A DNA stretch of 64,000 nucleotides from Sipunculus nudus (lineage: Eukaryota > Annelida > Sipuncula > Golfingiida > Sipunculidae), in contig CM049320.1 of the NCBI GenBank assembly GCA_026874595.1, positions 45,086,714-45,150,713 on the forward strand. Reading direction: 5' to 3'. Below are positions 13,166-22,800 of this stretch, piece by piece (within the stretch, counting starts at the first letter, position 1; the number at the start of each line of letters is the position of its first letter). Both the position numbers and the translations under genes were made by a program. The notes below the pieces were generated by a model, which was given only the letters and a program-made list of their open reading frames with translations, did not search any database and was not told where the DNA came from.

Positions 13166-14990
13166 TGCCACTGGGTATCCATTCTGAGTTAGCACTGCAC
13201 CCAAACTGACCTCTGAACTGTCTGACTCGATGGTGACTTCCTTGTTGACATCATAATACGGAAGAACTGTGTGGTTCACTACAAGTTCTTTGATCTTGTT
13301 AAATGCTGCTTCATGATGTGGTAGCCATTGAAAGAAAGCGTCTTTGTCACACAGTCGTCGCAGAAGTTCTCCTGCTGTGCTCAAGTCTGTGAGGAACTTG
13401 GATAGATAGGTCGCCATGCCTAGAAGGAGCTGTACACCTTGAACATCAGTTGGACGCGGCATGTCAACTATTGCCTTAACCTTCTCTGGGTCTGGGGATA
13501 GTCCTTTGGCACTGAAGACATGACCCATATACGTGACACTCTGCTGTTTGTACCTGAGCTTGGTAGCATTGAGTTTCAACTTTCTTTGTTTGCATCTATT
13601 GAGCAGAGCATAGAATGCTTGATCATGAGATGCTTCAGCCTCAGCTTCTGTCTCTCCAGTACCGTAGACCAAAATGTCATCGGCGATGACTGCTATATTC
13701 TGAAGACCTTCTAGGTTTTCGTTGAGCTGGAACTCCTCCGGTGCCGACGATATTCCGAACGGCATCCGTAACCATCGATATCTTCCATAAGGCGTACAGA
13801 AAGTGGTGAGGTAACTCAAGGGTTCGTAGAGAAGGACTTGCAGAAATCCATCTTTTGCATCCACCACAGAGAATATTTTGGCGTTTTTCAGCCTTGGAGC
13901 AATTTCTTCCACTGTGGGGATTGGATAGTGATTGCGTTTGATTGCTTTGTTTAGGTTGTGTGGATCAAGGCAAATCCGAATCTTGTTTGGCTTCTGTATC
14001 ACAACCATGTTGCTAATCCATTTGGAGGGTTCTGTGACTGATGTGATAATGCCATTAGCCTGCATGCTATCAGGTTTTGCCTTGAGACGACTACATACAG
14101 GGATCGGGACTCTCCGACTTGTGTTCTGGACTGGAGTCACAGTATTGTCTAACTCGATATGGTAAAGTCCAGGCAACTTACCTATACCTGTAAACACATC
14201 TTTATAGTCATTCAAGATTTTGGCCTTGGTTAGTCCTGCAGTCTGAGTATCTGAGATTGAATGTACCAGGCACTCATCAGCAAACTGCATTAAACCTAGA
14301 GCTTCTGTTGCTCTGCCTGAGAGCAGTGATGCTTGAGCCTGCTCTAATATCTCAAAATGTATTTTCTTTGAGATATCTTTAAAGCTACATTTCAGTGTGA
14401 TCATTCCAACTGGCAGAATGGTGGATCCATCATATAGCTTTAACTTGGTTGCTGAAGGTTTCGGGGGTTGATCAGTGAGTTTCTTATAATCTCCCAGTGT
14501 CATGGTGCTGCATGTAGCTCCTGAGTCAAGTTGAAAGCGAAGTGTTTCAGTTTTGTCACCTGTTGGTGTTTGCACTGATAGTTCTGCCATGTACTGATGT
14601 TTTTTCTTGGATTCAACTAGATAGATGCTTTCATCACTTTCATCATCACCATTCACTTCTTCCTGGACCTGATGTACACTGTGTGGCCTGTTCCGTTGGC
14701 TGCTGTTGCCACTTGATCTGCACACTTGTGGGAAGTGATTATGTTTTTTACACTTTTTGCATACGTTGCCATAGGCAGGGCATTTCCCTCTTTCGTGGTC
14801 TGAATTGCCGCAATACTTGCAGTTACGCACTGTTTTACTGGGCTTATGCTTATGTGGCTTACCACTACCAGTTTTTTTTTTTTGTACGTAATGTGCTGTT
14901 TCTGAACCAGCTTCCGCTGCTTCCATCTGCTGCATATGTATGGAAGCTTGCTCACTGCTTCTGCATGTATCCAGAGGAGCGTTAGATCAG
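13166..14990 (-). pseudogene. Retrotransposon nucleocapsid, protease and reverse transcriptase
   Basis: Starts with two zinc knuckles (CKYCGNSDHERGKC and CKKCKKHNHFPQVC), then an aspartic protease with DSGAT, then RT: KIRICLDPHNLNKAIKRNHY, FSVVDAKDGF (first catalytic D) and IADDILVYG (catalytic DD). Thumb/connection and the first RNase H beta strand (ESDSSEVSLGAVLT) follow. There is no frame change between nucleocapsid and protease. The RNase H start has S for the usual A after D. The whole segment is open for about 590 codons. Confidence 0.88.
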
Positions 14991-15262
14991 TTTCGCGAAG
15001 TAACCGAGACCTTGTCTGGTTGCTGGAGATGCCAATTACCAGCCGATCACGTATCATGTCGTCATGGAGTTCTCCAAAGTTGCACGTTGCAGCCAGTTTA
15101 CGCAGTTTGTTTAAATAACAGTCAACTGTTTCCTTGCTCTCTTTTTTTGACGAATTGAACACAAAATGTTCATACACAACATTACGTTGGGGTTCAAAGT
15201 ACTTAGTGAGGCCGTCAATAATGGCAGTTAGTGACTTTCTCTGAGCTTGTGTTAATGGCATG
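14991..15262 (-). pseudogene. gag, C-terminal part of capsid domain
   Basis: Encodes a capsid-like helical region with QRKSLTAIIDGLTKYF, NVVYEHFVF and DDMIRDRLVIGI, the retrotransposon gag signature (R-x-F-x2-R-x2-x-x-E and L-V-x-GI). Near 15000 the frame changes relative to the zinc-knuckle/pol frame. The part before these residues lies 31.5 kb away at 46826-46983 because the Polinton inserted here. Confidence 0.85.
15257..15262. repeat. Polinton target-site duplication GGCATG (left)
   Basis: GGCATG directly precedes the left inverted repeat and directly follows the right one at 46826-46831. Six bp is the known Polinton/Maverick duplication length. Confidence 0.95.
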
Positions 15263-15611
15263 AGTAGTGTATGTAACTATTTGGCCCATTTTTTGGGAAA
15301 ATTTGGCCCATTTTTAGCCCTATTTTGATTGGTGGGGAGTTTGGCCCATTTTGAATCCTGGCTTCTGATTGGTCAATAGGGTGGGCTTCTCATGCATATT
15401 AATGAGCTGGTGTGACGTCACGAGAGTGAGCGTCCTCTGGCGGCGGGACGATAAATTATTAATGAAAGTGTTAATGACGGGTTGGTTTTGATTAATGCCG
15501 GGTGTCGCCCCCTGGTGGTATGATGAGAAAGCATTAATGAAAGTGTTAATTGACCGGTTGGTTTTAATTAAGGCAGCGTGTCGCCCCCTGGCGGCGTGAT
15601 GGAAAATTATT
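15263..15611 (+). repeat. Left terminal inverted repeat, 349 bp
   Basis: Read base by base against the reverse complement of 46477-46825 I see no mismatch. Structure: three TTTGGCCCATTTT motifs near the end (15282, 15303, 15350 approx.), CCAAT boxes in both directions (GATTGGT, GGTCAAT region), ATGCATATTAATGAG, CRE TGACGTCA at 15413-15420, then two and a half copies of a 75/76-bp unit each with a CTCF-like core (reverse strand) and ATTAATGAAAGTGTTAAT. Confidence 0.95.
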
Positions 15612-16486
15612 AATGAGTGGTCGGATCATTTGGTTTTTCAATTTTTTTATAATGTTTCAAGAGTTTAACTATTGATTTTTGCATTTGAAATGATGTTTTT
15701 GGAATTTGAGCGTTTTATTTTCACATAAATGTGTTTTTTAGGATACTTTTTTAAAAGTTTTTCATATTATATTCGCGTTTTTGCGTTTTTCTATTGTATG
15801 TTTTTCATTATTTTTCTTTTTTTATAACGTTTTTTGCTAAAATTGTGGTAAAAATGCAACTTTAGTATTTATTTTTTACGTTTTTTTACTTTATAATGCC
15901 ATTATTGCGAGTTTTGAGGTTAGTTTTTTAACTGTTTACATTTTATTTTTTCACTTTTTAAGCTTTTGAGTTTAATTTTTTCTATTTATGAAATTTCGAA
16001 GGAAACTTTTTGTATTTAATTTCCACATTTTTTAAACTTTAAGGGTTGTATTTTCATATCCTAAATGTTTTAGGGGTAATTTTTTTCTAAGCATTCTTGC
16101 TTCTGACATATTTTTACATTTGCATTCTTACACAGTTTCACTTTTTTTTCACACAGCAAACCAACATTTTCTTTCACTCCCCCATTCACGTAGGAAGACA
16201 ACCAAAAGATTTGAAAAAAGGTTTAAATTATTTTAATTACTAACTGAAAGTGCCCTGCTCTGAATTATGTTATTTGTGTCTGTTTTGCGACGAGTGTTCT
16301 TCTTTTTGTACTGTTATGTAATATGTTAAGTTTGCGGGAAATGTTGTGTTCTTCTTTTTGTTCTAACTAAAAATGTTATAAAAAATAAATGTCCTTGGGC
16401 TCCCCTCAATACGCAGGGGCTTCTTAATACTGATTTTTTAAAAGCTTAAATAACGTCCACTGGCACAGTATACACATATTTAAAAA
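15612..16486. other. T-rich non-coding DNA inside the left repeat
   Basis: About 875 bp, strongly T-rich on the plus strand (many TTTTT runs), with no credible ORF. It is downstream of the minus-strand genes and probably holds their 3' ends; TTTATT (minus-strand AATAAA) occurs repeatedly. An origin or packaging signal cannot be seen. Confidence 0.5.
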
Positions 16487-17542
16487 CTAAGAAAAGTTAA
16501 AGTCTACTCGTATTCTGTGGCGATCTTCTAAATGGTACATGGAAACCTGCACATGTTCGGCATTTTGAAGCAAATCCAGCACGAGGGATGCTGCACGTAA
16601 CGGGGTGCTGGAAACGTTCTCAAACCCTTCAATTTGTATCTCGTCCTCTAGGTTTTCGTTTCCAGCATCTGCAAAAGTGCTGCCAACGCTTTGATCAAAA
16701 TCATTCTGTCCACTGGCGATATCACTTGTTCCAGCATTCTGTAAGCCGACCGGCGGATTTTCAGGTACGTTTGCCGGTCCACCACTGTAGATTTCAGGCG
16801 CCAGTCTTTCGTACTCCAGGTCAGCCTGGCCGAGAGTTCCATCAGTTCCCCAGGTATATCCCGACAGCCACTGGTGATTAAACTGCTGGGTGTTTTGGGG
16901 CGGGGTTCCTGGAGGAGTGAAAGGGGAGAATGCTCTTTGTGGAGTTGTTCGCCGCATGGGCTCAACAACTCCAACTGGTCTAATGTTTCTAGTGGTGGGG
17001 CTGTTGCTGGAAGGGGAGGCTGGGGGATCGTAAAACACGACAGGTACTGGTGGGGAAGGGGAGCGGGATCGAATGGTGGTGGGGGTATTGGGGAGTAAGG
17101 CGGAGGCGAGGTTTTGACCAGTGGCTGATGGAGACTCACCCGAGGTACTGCTGATGGTGACGGTGGTCGTGGTGGTGCAGCTACGTGTGTTGCTTCTTCT
17201 TGGTTTTCTTGGTGCACCAGGGCAGGAGCATACCACTTGAATGGCTTGGCTTGGGGTGCATGGATCTGCTGACCTGTGTGGACTTCTGTCACGGCATTCT
17301 TGGCTGTCGTTGCCCCGCCACCGGGTTGTATCGTTGATGGTAGGGGTATTGCTGCCTTCGTGTGGGTACAGCAGCTCTCTTCTTGCACCAGTTCTTTCAT
17401 GGTGTTGTCTATTTCTTGCGACGAAATAGGTTGACTGAATTGTGTTCTCGGTAATGTGTCTACCCGTTGATTGCTCTTTTTCATTCTCTTGTCTTTCTTC
17501 AACTTCCAGCAAGCCAGCAGAGTCTTGAGCCCCATTCTCCAT
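16487..17542 (-). CDS. Unrecognised Pro/Ser/Thr-rich protein (351 aa), overlapping frame A
   Basis: Start chosen at MENGAQD because the ATG has A at -3 and G at +4; the frame is open further upstream but that part overlaps the promoter. The protein has an acidic N-terminus, a long disordered Pro/Ser/Thr/Arg middle, and a better-defined C-terminal part with NFNHQWLSGY-like aromatic residues, LEDEIQIEGF and a predicted helix-strand end (RAASLVLDLLQNAEHV, then HRIRVDFNFS). Frame B (16648-17535) lies wholly inside it. It is the left-most gene, transcribed toward the inverted repeat, with two NRF1 palindromes and ETS sites upstream, suggesting an early regulatory gene. No family recognised. Confidence 0.6.
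   Translation of the reverse strand: MENGAQDSAGLLEVEERQENEKEQSTGRHITENTIQSTYFVARNRQHHERTGARRELLYPHEGSNTPTINDTTRWRGNDSQECRDRSPHRSADPCTPSQAIQVVCSCPGAPRKPRRSNTRSCTTTTTVTISSTSGESPSATGQNLASALLPNTPTTIRSRSPSPPVPVVFYDPPASPSSNSPTTRNIRPVGVVEPMRRTTPQRAFSPFTPPGTPPQNTQQFNHQWLSGYTWGTDGTLGQADLEYERLAPEIYSGGPANVPENPPVGLQNAGTSDIASGQNDFDQSVGSTFADAGNENLEDEIQIEGFENVSSTPLRAASLVLDLLQNAEHVQVSMYHLEDRHRIRVDFNFS
16648..17535 (-). CDS. Unrecognised Pro-rich protein with PPPY motif (295 aa), overlapping frame B
   Basis: Begins at an ATG 7 nt after the frame-A start (ATGGAGAATGGG) and stays open for 295 codons entirely within frame A. The N-terminus is basic (WKLKKDKRMKKSNQR), the middle is Pro-rich with KTSPPPYSPIPPPPFDP near residues 142-154, and the C-terminus is rich in predicted helix (LKIRRSAYRMLEQVI, DRMILIKALAALLQML). 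PPPY binds WW domains of NEDD4-type ligases in many viral proteins; here that is inference. Leaky scanning could produce it. It could also be a chance frame, made likelier by Pro-rich coding, but the helical C-terminus argues for selection. Confidence 0.5.
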   Translation of the reverse strand: MGLKTLLACWKLKKDKRMKKSNQRVDTLPRTQFSQPISSQEIDNTMKELVQEESCCTHTKAAIPLPSTIQPGGGATTAKNAVTEVHTGQQIHAPQAKPFKWYAPALVHQENQEEATHVAAPPRPPSPSAVPRVSLHQPLVKTSPPPYSPIPPPPFDPAPLPHQYLSCFTIPQPPLPATAPPLETLDQLELLSPCGEQLHKEHSPLSLLQEPRPKTPSSLITSGCRDIPGELMELSARLTWSTKDWRLKSTVVDRQTYLKIRRSAYRMLEQVISPVDRMILIKALAALLQMLETKT

Positions 17543-17890
17543 CTTTTGACAGGCGTGTATTTCGGCAAACGAGCAAAATCTAATGGCGTAAAGTGGCGAG
17601 TGTGGCATGAGCCGGGTAGATATAGTTGTGTGGGTTGTGACAAAACCATTGTAGGGCAGGGGTAGACAAGTGTTGTGCGGGACCATGATTCAAACACAAG
17701 CAACCAATCAGCTCACAGCATTCAATCCTGCACACCCCTTACTGAATACAATGAGAACGGTCGTGTGTGAAATGAACTTTATTCCGGAAGACCAATGGGA
17801 AAATTATACTGCGCATGCGCAAACGGAAAATAACTGGAAAAACACCTTAATACAAAACTGCGCATGCGCAACCGGAAACAAACGGGAACT
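17543..17890 (-). promoter_or_regulatory. Promoter with two NRF1 palindromes and ETS sites
   Basis: TGCGCATGCGCA occurs at 17810-17821 and 17859-17870, CCGGAAG at 17784-17790, CCAAT at about 17792-17796 and ACCGGAAA at 17871-17878. A weak TATA-like CAACTATATC lies at about 17621-17631 on the minus strand. These lie upstream of the overlapping gene pair. Confidence 0.6.
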
Positions 17891-18082
17891 TTACCTTAAA
17901 CTAGTAAAATATATAATATTTTAACTTTTAAAAACACCTTATAAGCTGATCTGAACATTACAAATATATTTTTACATGTTTTCCTTGATAAAACTTAGCA
18001 GTTTTAATGCTCCTTTCACCGCAATTCGGGTGGTAGTTATTAGGGCGATAGTGGTCAGTAGCCCACCCGCCACCGCTTTCAG

Positions 18083-19654
18083 TCATTCCTCATCACTGTG
18101 GTTGCACACCTTCTCATTATCCTTCTGTTTAATGTACAATCTTTTGCACGTTCCACAGGCGCCATTGTACTTGGATGGGAGCATAATGTTGACAGCTTGT
18201 TCGATTTCATGGTTCATGCCTGGAATAGAGATGGCTTTAATGAGTTCCACCATGTTGTTGAGGGTGAAGTATTTCTCTTGGAGGCGCACCACAATTCCTA
18301 TGCTACCGTCAAATTTTGAGTGGGTGTACATGATCATTTGATAATCTGGATCGTAACACCAAGAGAAACGTTCACCGTTTTCACCTATCACATCCCACAC
18401 TCTTACACACACATCTGCACTGGTGTCATTTCCCCGTTTTACAGCCATGAAACCAGAGCTATCGATGTAGGCGTTTTGGTTTGAGCGTTTGTTGTTGGCG
18501 GCTAGCGCCATCATTTCCAGTGCTCTAGGACACAACATTCCTTTGGCGACTATTTTGTCTAGACCGACTCCCTTCCACACATCTTCATTTACTTCTTTGA
18601 CCACGCCATGTTCTGTCGGCCTTTCTTCTCTCCATTTTTGGGCCAGGAAGTAACGTGTTTTGGGGACAAGGAGGCCTGTCACATTTCCAGTTCCCAGGTC
18701 CAGTTTTATTTCGTCTTGACGGACCAGGATGAATTCATCCGTTACAAAGAGAGCCACTTCCATTCTGGCTTTCCAATAGGGATATTCCTGTGATCCTGTA
18801 AAATAACGGTAACCTCTTGTTCTCTTTTTTCTTTTGTCTGTGGTTACCATGACAGTTTCTGGAAATTTCTTCTGGTTCAGGAGGAGAAGGGTGTGGCACA
18901 TGAGGTTCAAGCGGTACTGTGTGTTTGGAATCCTGAGGCCGTGGTTACAGGCGTTGTGGATAGGGTCTAGGTACTCTTCAAGCAGGTAAACAAATGGCGT
19001 TATTCGTGGTGGGTTCCAGGATCCACGAGGTACATCTTTGGGTCTTTTCTTGGAATCTGCCACAATGTCATGACCTCTCTCATACAGTTTGTCGAGTGCA
19101 TTGGACATTTTTCTTTTGTGTTCTTTGAACAAGACATCTTCCCACATGCCTGACATAAAATGACCTTTGTCATAGTCGTCTTCATCGGAAGAGGAGGAGG
19201 ACAAGGAGGTGGAGGAAGGAGTAGTAGTAGTAGTAGTACCTCCCGTGTCTTCACAGGGGTAGTTTACAGGTTCGGCTTCTTTTTTGCACATTTCTTCAGT
19301 GACAGGAACTGTCTTTTTCATGTAGCAGTTAAACAAGGTATCTAGTGGGCTTGGTGCCACTTGACTAGATTCCATCCACTTTGCCACTTTCTCCATGTCA
19401 TATTTCCTTTGGGCTTCATGGATGGTTATTTCTGTATCTTCTTCTTCTTCTTCTGCTCCGTTGTCTACTTGCGTGTTCTGGTCTTTGTTTTCCTCAAATT
19501 TAACTGTGATTGGCTCCATGTCATTACCGCACCTAGCAAAATCGTCTTCCAATAAGGTGGACTGGGGGTTGGGGGGTCTGTCGCACTGGTCGTCGGGATC
19601 AATGCTGGAGATGGAAATGTGATCAGATTGTGTTTCGTTGCCGCTCTCTTCCAT
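18083..19654 (-). CDS. Unrecognised acidic protein (523 aa), possibly ssDNA-binding
   Basis: Residues 1-180 are acidic and low in complexity (EEEEEDTE, a TTTTTTPSS tract, SSSSSDEDD). The C-terminal 330 residues look folded: RYFTGSQEYPYWKARMEVAL, DEIKLDLGTGNVTGLLVPKT, AYIDSSGFMAVKRG, RFSWCYDPDYQMIMYT, GIVVRLQEKYFTLNNMVELI and a late CGTC-x-R motif. The layout (disordered acidic N-terminus, then a conserved Cys-containing domain) and its position back to back with polB resemble adenovirus-type DNA-binding proteins; this is a weak analogy, not a shown homology. It shares a bidirectional ETS/TATA promoter with polB. Confidence 0.75.
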   Translation of the reverse strand: MEESGNETQSDHISISSIDPDDQCDRPPNPQSTLLEDDFARCGNDMEPITVKFEENKDQNTQVDNGAEEEEEDTEITIHEAQRKYDMEKVAKWMESSQVAPSPLDTLFNCYMKKTVPVTEEMCKKEAEPVNYPCEDTGGTTTTTTPSSTSLSSSSSDEDDYDKGHFMSGMWEDVLFKEHKRKMSNALDKLYERGHDIVADSKKRPKDVPRGSWNPPRITPFVYLLEEYLDPIHNACNHGLRIPNTQYRLNLMCHTLLLLNQKKFPETVMVTTDKRKKRTRGYRYFTGSQEYPYWKARMEVALFVTDEFILVRQDEIKLDLGTGNVTGLLVPKTRYFLAQKWREERPTEHGVVKEVNEDVWKGVGLDKIVAKGMLCPRALEMMALAANNKRSNQNAYIDSSGFMAVKRGNDTSADVCVRVWDVIGENGERFSWCYDPDYQMIMYTHSKFDGSIGIVVRLQEKYFTLNNMVELIKAISIPGMNHEIEQAVNIMLPSKYNGACGTCKRLYIKQKDNEKVCNHSDEE

Positions 19655-19849
19655 TTTGCTCTGTGCTCAAATGCGAAGTGAAGGGTAAAGCGTAGTTGCG
19701 GTGTTTTATAGAGTCAAACCGGAAGCAAGGTGGGAAAACTCATTGCTCATGCGCGGACCTCCCGGAAGCCACACGGAAAAACTGCACTGATCCCAGCTTA
19801 TTTAAAGCCCCAGTGTTGCCCGCCCGCGGGTTTTTCCACGCAAGCAAGA
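19655..19849. promoter_or_regulatory. Bidirectional promoter for polB and the 523-aa gene
   Basis: TATAAAA on the minus strand at 19704-19710 serves the leftward gene; TATTTAAA at 19799-19806 serves polB. Between them are ACCGGAAGC (about 19717), CATGCGCGG (about 19749) and CCCGGAAGCC (about 19762): two ETS sites and a half NRF1 site. Confidence 0.65.
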
Positions 19850-22800
19850 ATGACGTTCAACAGCGACACCGGGCCTTTTTCTGTGACACTCCAAAGGGAG
19901 AGTATGTTCAACAAGTTCAGGAAAAAGGGAATTTCTTTGAAAATTCAACCAGATTTACAAAAGTTGGACCAAATGAAACCATACAATGCTTTGTATACCG
20001 TGTTCGAACCTTTGTTAGAAGAATGGAAAAAGGACAAGCCGGCAAACACCTACATGCAAGTCAACATGACATCGCCCGGATTGCAAAACAAAGCCTTCAA
20101 CACCAAATGGTTGATTAAAGAGGACCTGACCTTAGAATACATTATGACACAAGTCGAGAAAACCCTCAACAGCAACGAGTCTTTCAAGTTAGACCAAGAT
20201 TTTGAACTGGAGCTGAAATCGGTAGAATTGCCACAAATTTCAGGTTCACCCAATTACTCTTTGGAAGAATTGATCAAAGCTAACCCACATACGTATGTAG
20301 ACCCTGGCCACTTTAACACCACATTTTTGACACAAGATTGTTTTATTGCTACCGTGGTATTTATGTGCTGGATGGAAGATAACACAAAGTTAAGAGGAAT
20401 AAAAAGAAAAAGAGGGGAAAACGTTTCTTTGAGAAGGGAGAGACCACTTACTGGCAAAGAAATATCATTATGGGTAGAGGAAATTTCCCGTGTGAAAAAA
20501 AAAGCTAAAGTTGCAACAACCTTCGTAACCGTGCGTGACATGGCTGAAATTGCCAAACAGTTTCCGGATAAAAACATTTTGGTTTTTCACGGGCGCAAAG
20601 CAAGCGAAATTTTATTCCGATCTACTAGCTGGAATCCAAAGAACCCCACGCTGTACATTTTAGCTGTAGGTAACCATACCGTGGGGATTTTGAAGATAAA
20701 ATCCCATTTAGAGACGAAGCGTGACATATGTTGGGCATGTTGCAAAGCCGTGAGAAATAAAGGTGCACACTTGTGCCAGGGCACGTGTAAACATTGCGGA
20801 TACAGCCCGCCGTGCACTTTACCACGGGGTGACAATGTTCGTAGATGTGAGGAATGCGGGTGGTATGGATTTTTAGGGGAGGGGTGCTTTAAGAACCACT
20901 CTTTAAAACAACCCGGGCACAAACATAAGATTTGCGAAAGGCGGCGGGTATGTCCAAAGTGCAGGGGTATAATAAAAAACGGAGAACATAAATGTCACAT
21001 GTACACCTGCAAAATATGTTACGTACAAATAAAAAAAGGAGGCGACCACATTTGTTACATGCGTGCGCTCTCTGGTGAAAAGATAGCCCGGGCAAATTTT
21101 CGGCCGTACATTTTTTGGGATACAGAATGCGTACAATCAGAACCTGAGGGCAAAAAAGGCCTGCGTACACACACAGTGAATGCTGTGGTGTGCCATTACG
21201 TGTGCGCAACTTGTTTGAAGAATGTGGAAATGGAGAAGGTACTCACCGCCAACTTAGGCTGCATTTGCACACAGCGGCGCTTTCATTCAGCAGAAGTATT
21301 TTTTGATTGGATTTTTGGTCCCGCTTTAAAGCTTGACCCAAAAAACAAACCTGTTTGTTTTGCTCACAATTTCGGCGGTTACGATGGGGGTTTTTTACAA
21401 CAATACCTTATTTCACGCGGGATGGCCGCCACATCACTGCTTACACGCGGACTGCGTATACTCAGTTTGACAGTGTGTGGGGTAGATTTTAAAGACAGTT
21501 TAAATCTGATCCCCATAGGCCTGGCAAAATTTTCTAAAGCGTTTGGGTTGAAAGAACTGAAGAAAGGGTATTTCCCATATGAGTTTAACACCGCGGAAAA
21601 TATTAATTACGTCGGGGAGACACCACCCGTGCGGTTTTTTAAACAAGTAGGCGATCCCGAGTTTTTGGAGTGGCATTCGAACCAAGTGGACAGCGGGTAC
21701 GTATGGAACCACCGTGAAGAATTGTTCCAGTATTGCAACAGTGATGTGGAACTTCTTAAACAAGGATGTTTAAAATTCCGTGAATCGTACATGAAAAAAG
21801 CAGGCTTTGATCTCTTTTTGCACGCGGTGACCCTACCTTCCGCTTGCATGAAAGACTACCGGTTAAATTATTTGTGTGAGAACCAGATTGCTATGATCCC
21901 ACCGCAGATCACTCGCACACACCTGTCAGTTATAGCCGACCTGTGGCTGGCGGAAAAGCAAACGGAAACAGATTTCCACATCCGCCGCGGCAGCGACACT
22001 TGGAACGGGAAAGAGTGTCGGGTCCAGTTAAAGAATGGAAAATACGTCTCCGTCGATGGGTATTGCCCCGAAACGTCCACCGTCTACGAATTTAACGGAT
22101 GCGTGTGGCACGGTTGTGTCCTGTGCACGCAGCCCGATGGTACAGTTCCTAACACGGACATGCCCAACTACGTGGCCTACGCTAAACAGATAGATAAGCA
22201 AGAGGAGTTGAAAGCCGCAGGTTACCAAGTGGAGGTACTCTGGGAACACGAATATGCTGTCCGGAAAAGTCCTTTGATGAAAACACCGCAGTACCATGTA
22301 CAACCACGTGAGGCTTTTTTCGGGGGAAGGACAAACGCAACTTGTTTATTCAGAGAAGTCAAAGATGGAGAGAGAATCGATTATTACGATGTCACTTCCA
22401 TGTATCCATACGTCCAGAAAACCAAATGTTACCCTGTAGGTATACCGCAAGTGATTCAGAAGCCAACGGAAAAACAGTTGCTCGAAAGCCCTGGCGGGAT
22501 TATCTGCGCCGCCTTTTTACCTCCCCGACACCTATTCAACCCCGTTTTACCCTACCGGACATGCGGTAAGCTGATGTTCCCGTTGTGTGCGAAATGCGCC
22601 GAAACGCAAAACCAGTGGGAGCCGTGCACCCATACAGAAGCAGAACGCGTTTTGAGGGGGTGTTGGTGTACACCGGAAGCATTGAAAGCCTTGGAAAAAG
22701 GGTATGTGTTTTATGAAGGTTACGAACTTTGGGAATGGAAAACCTGGGAGAACATTTTCGCTTCTTATATCGAAAAATGGTACCAGTTGAAAACCCAAGC

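Noticed and set aside
11581-14985. Plus-strand ORFs of 60-147 codons
   Set aside because: Antisense shadows of the retrotransposon pol and gag.
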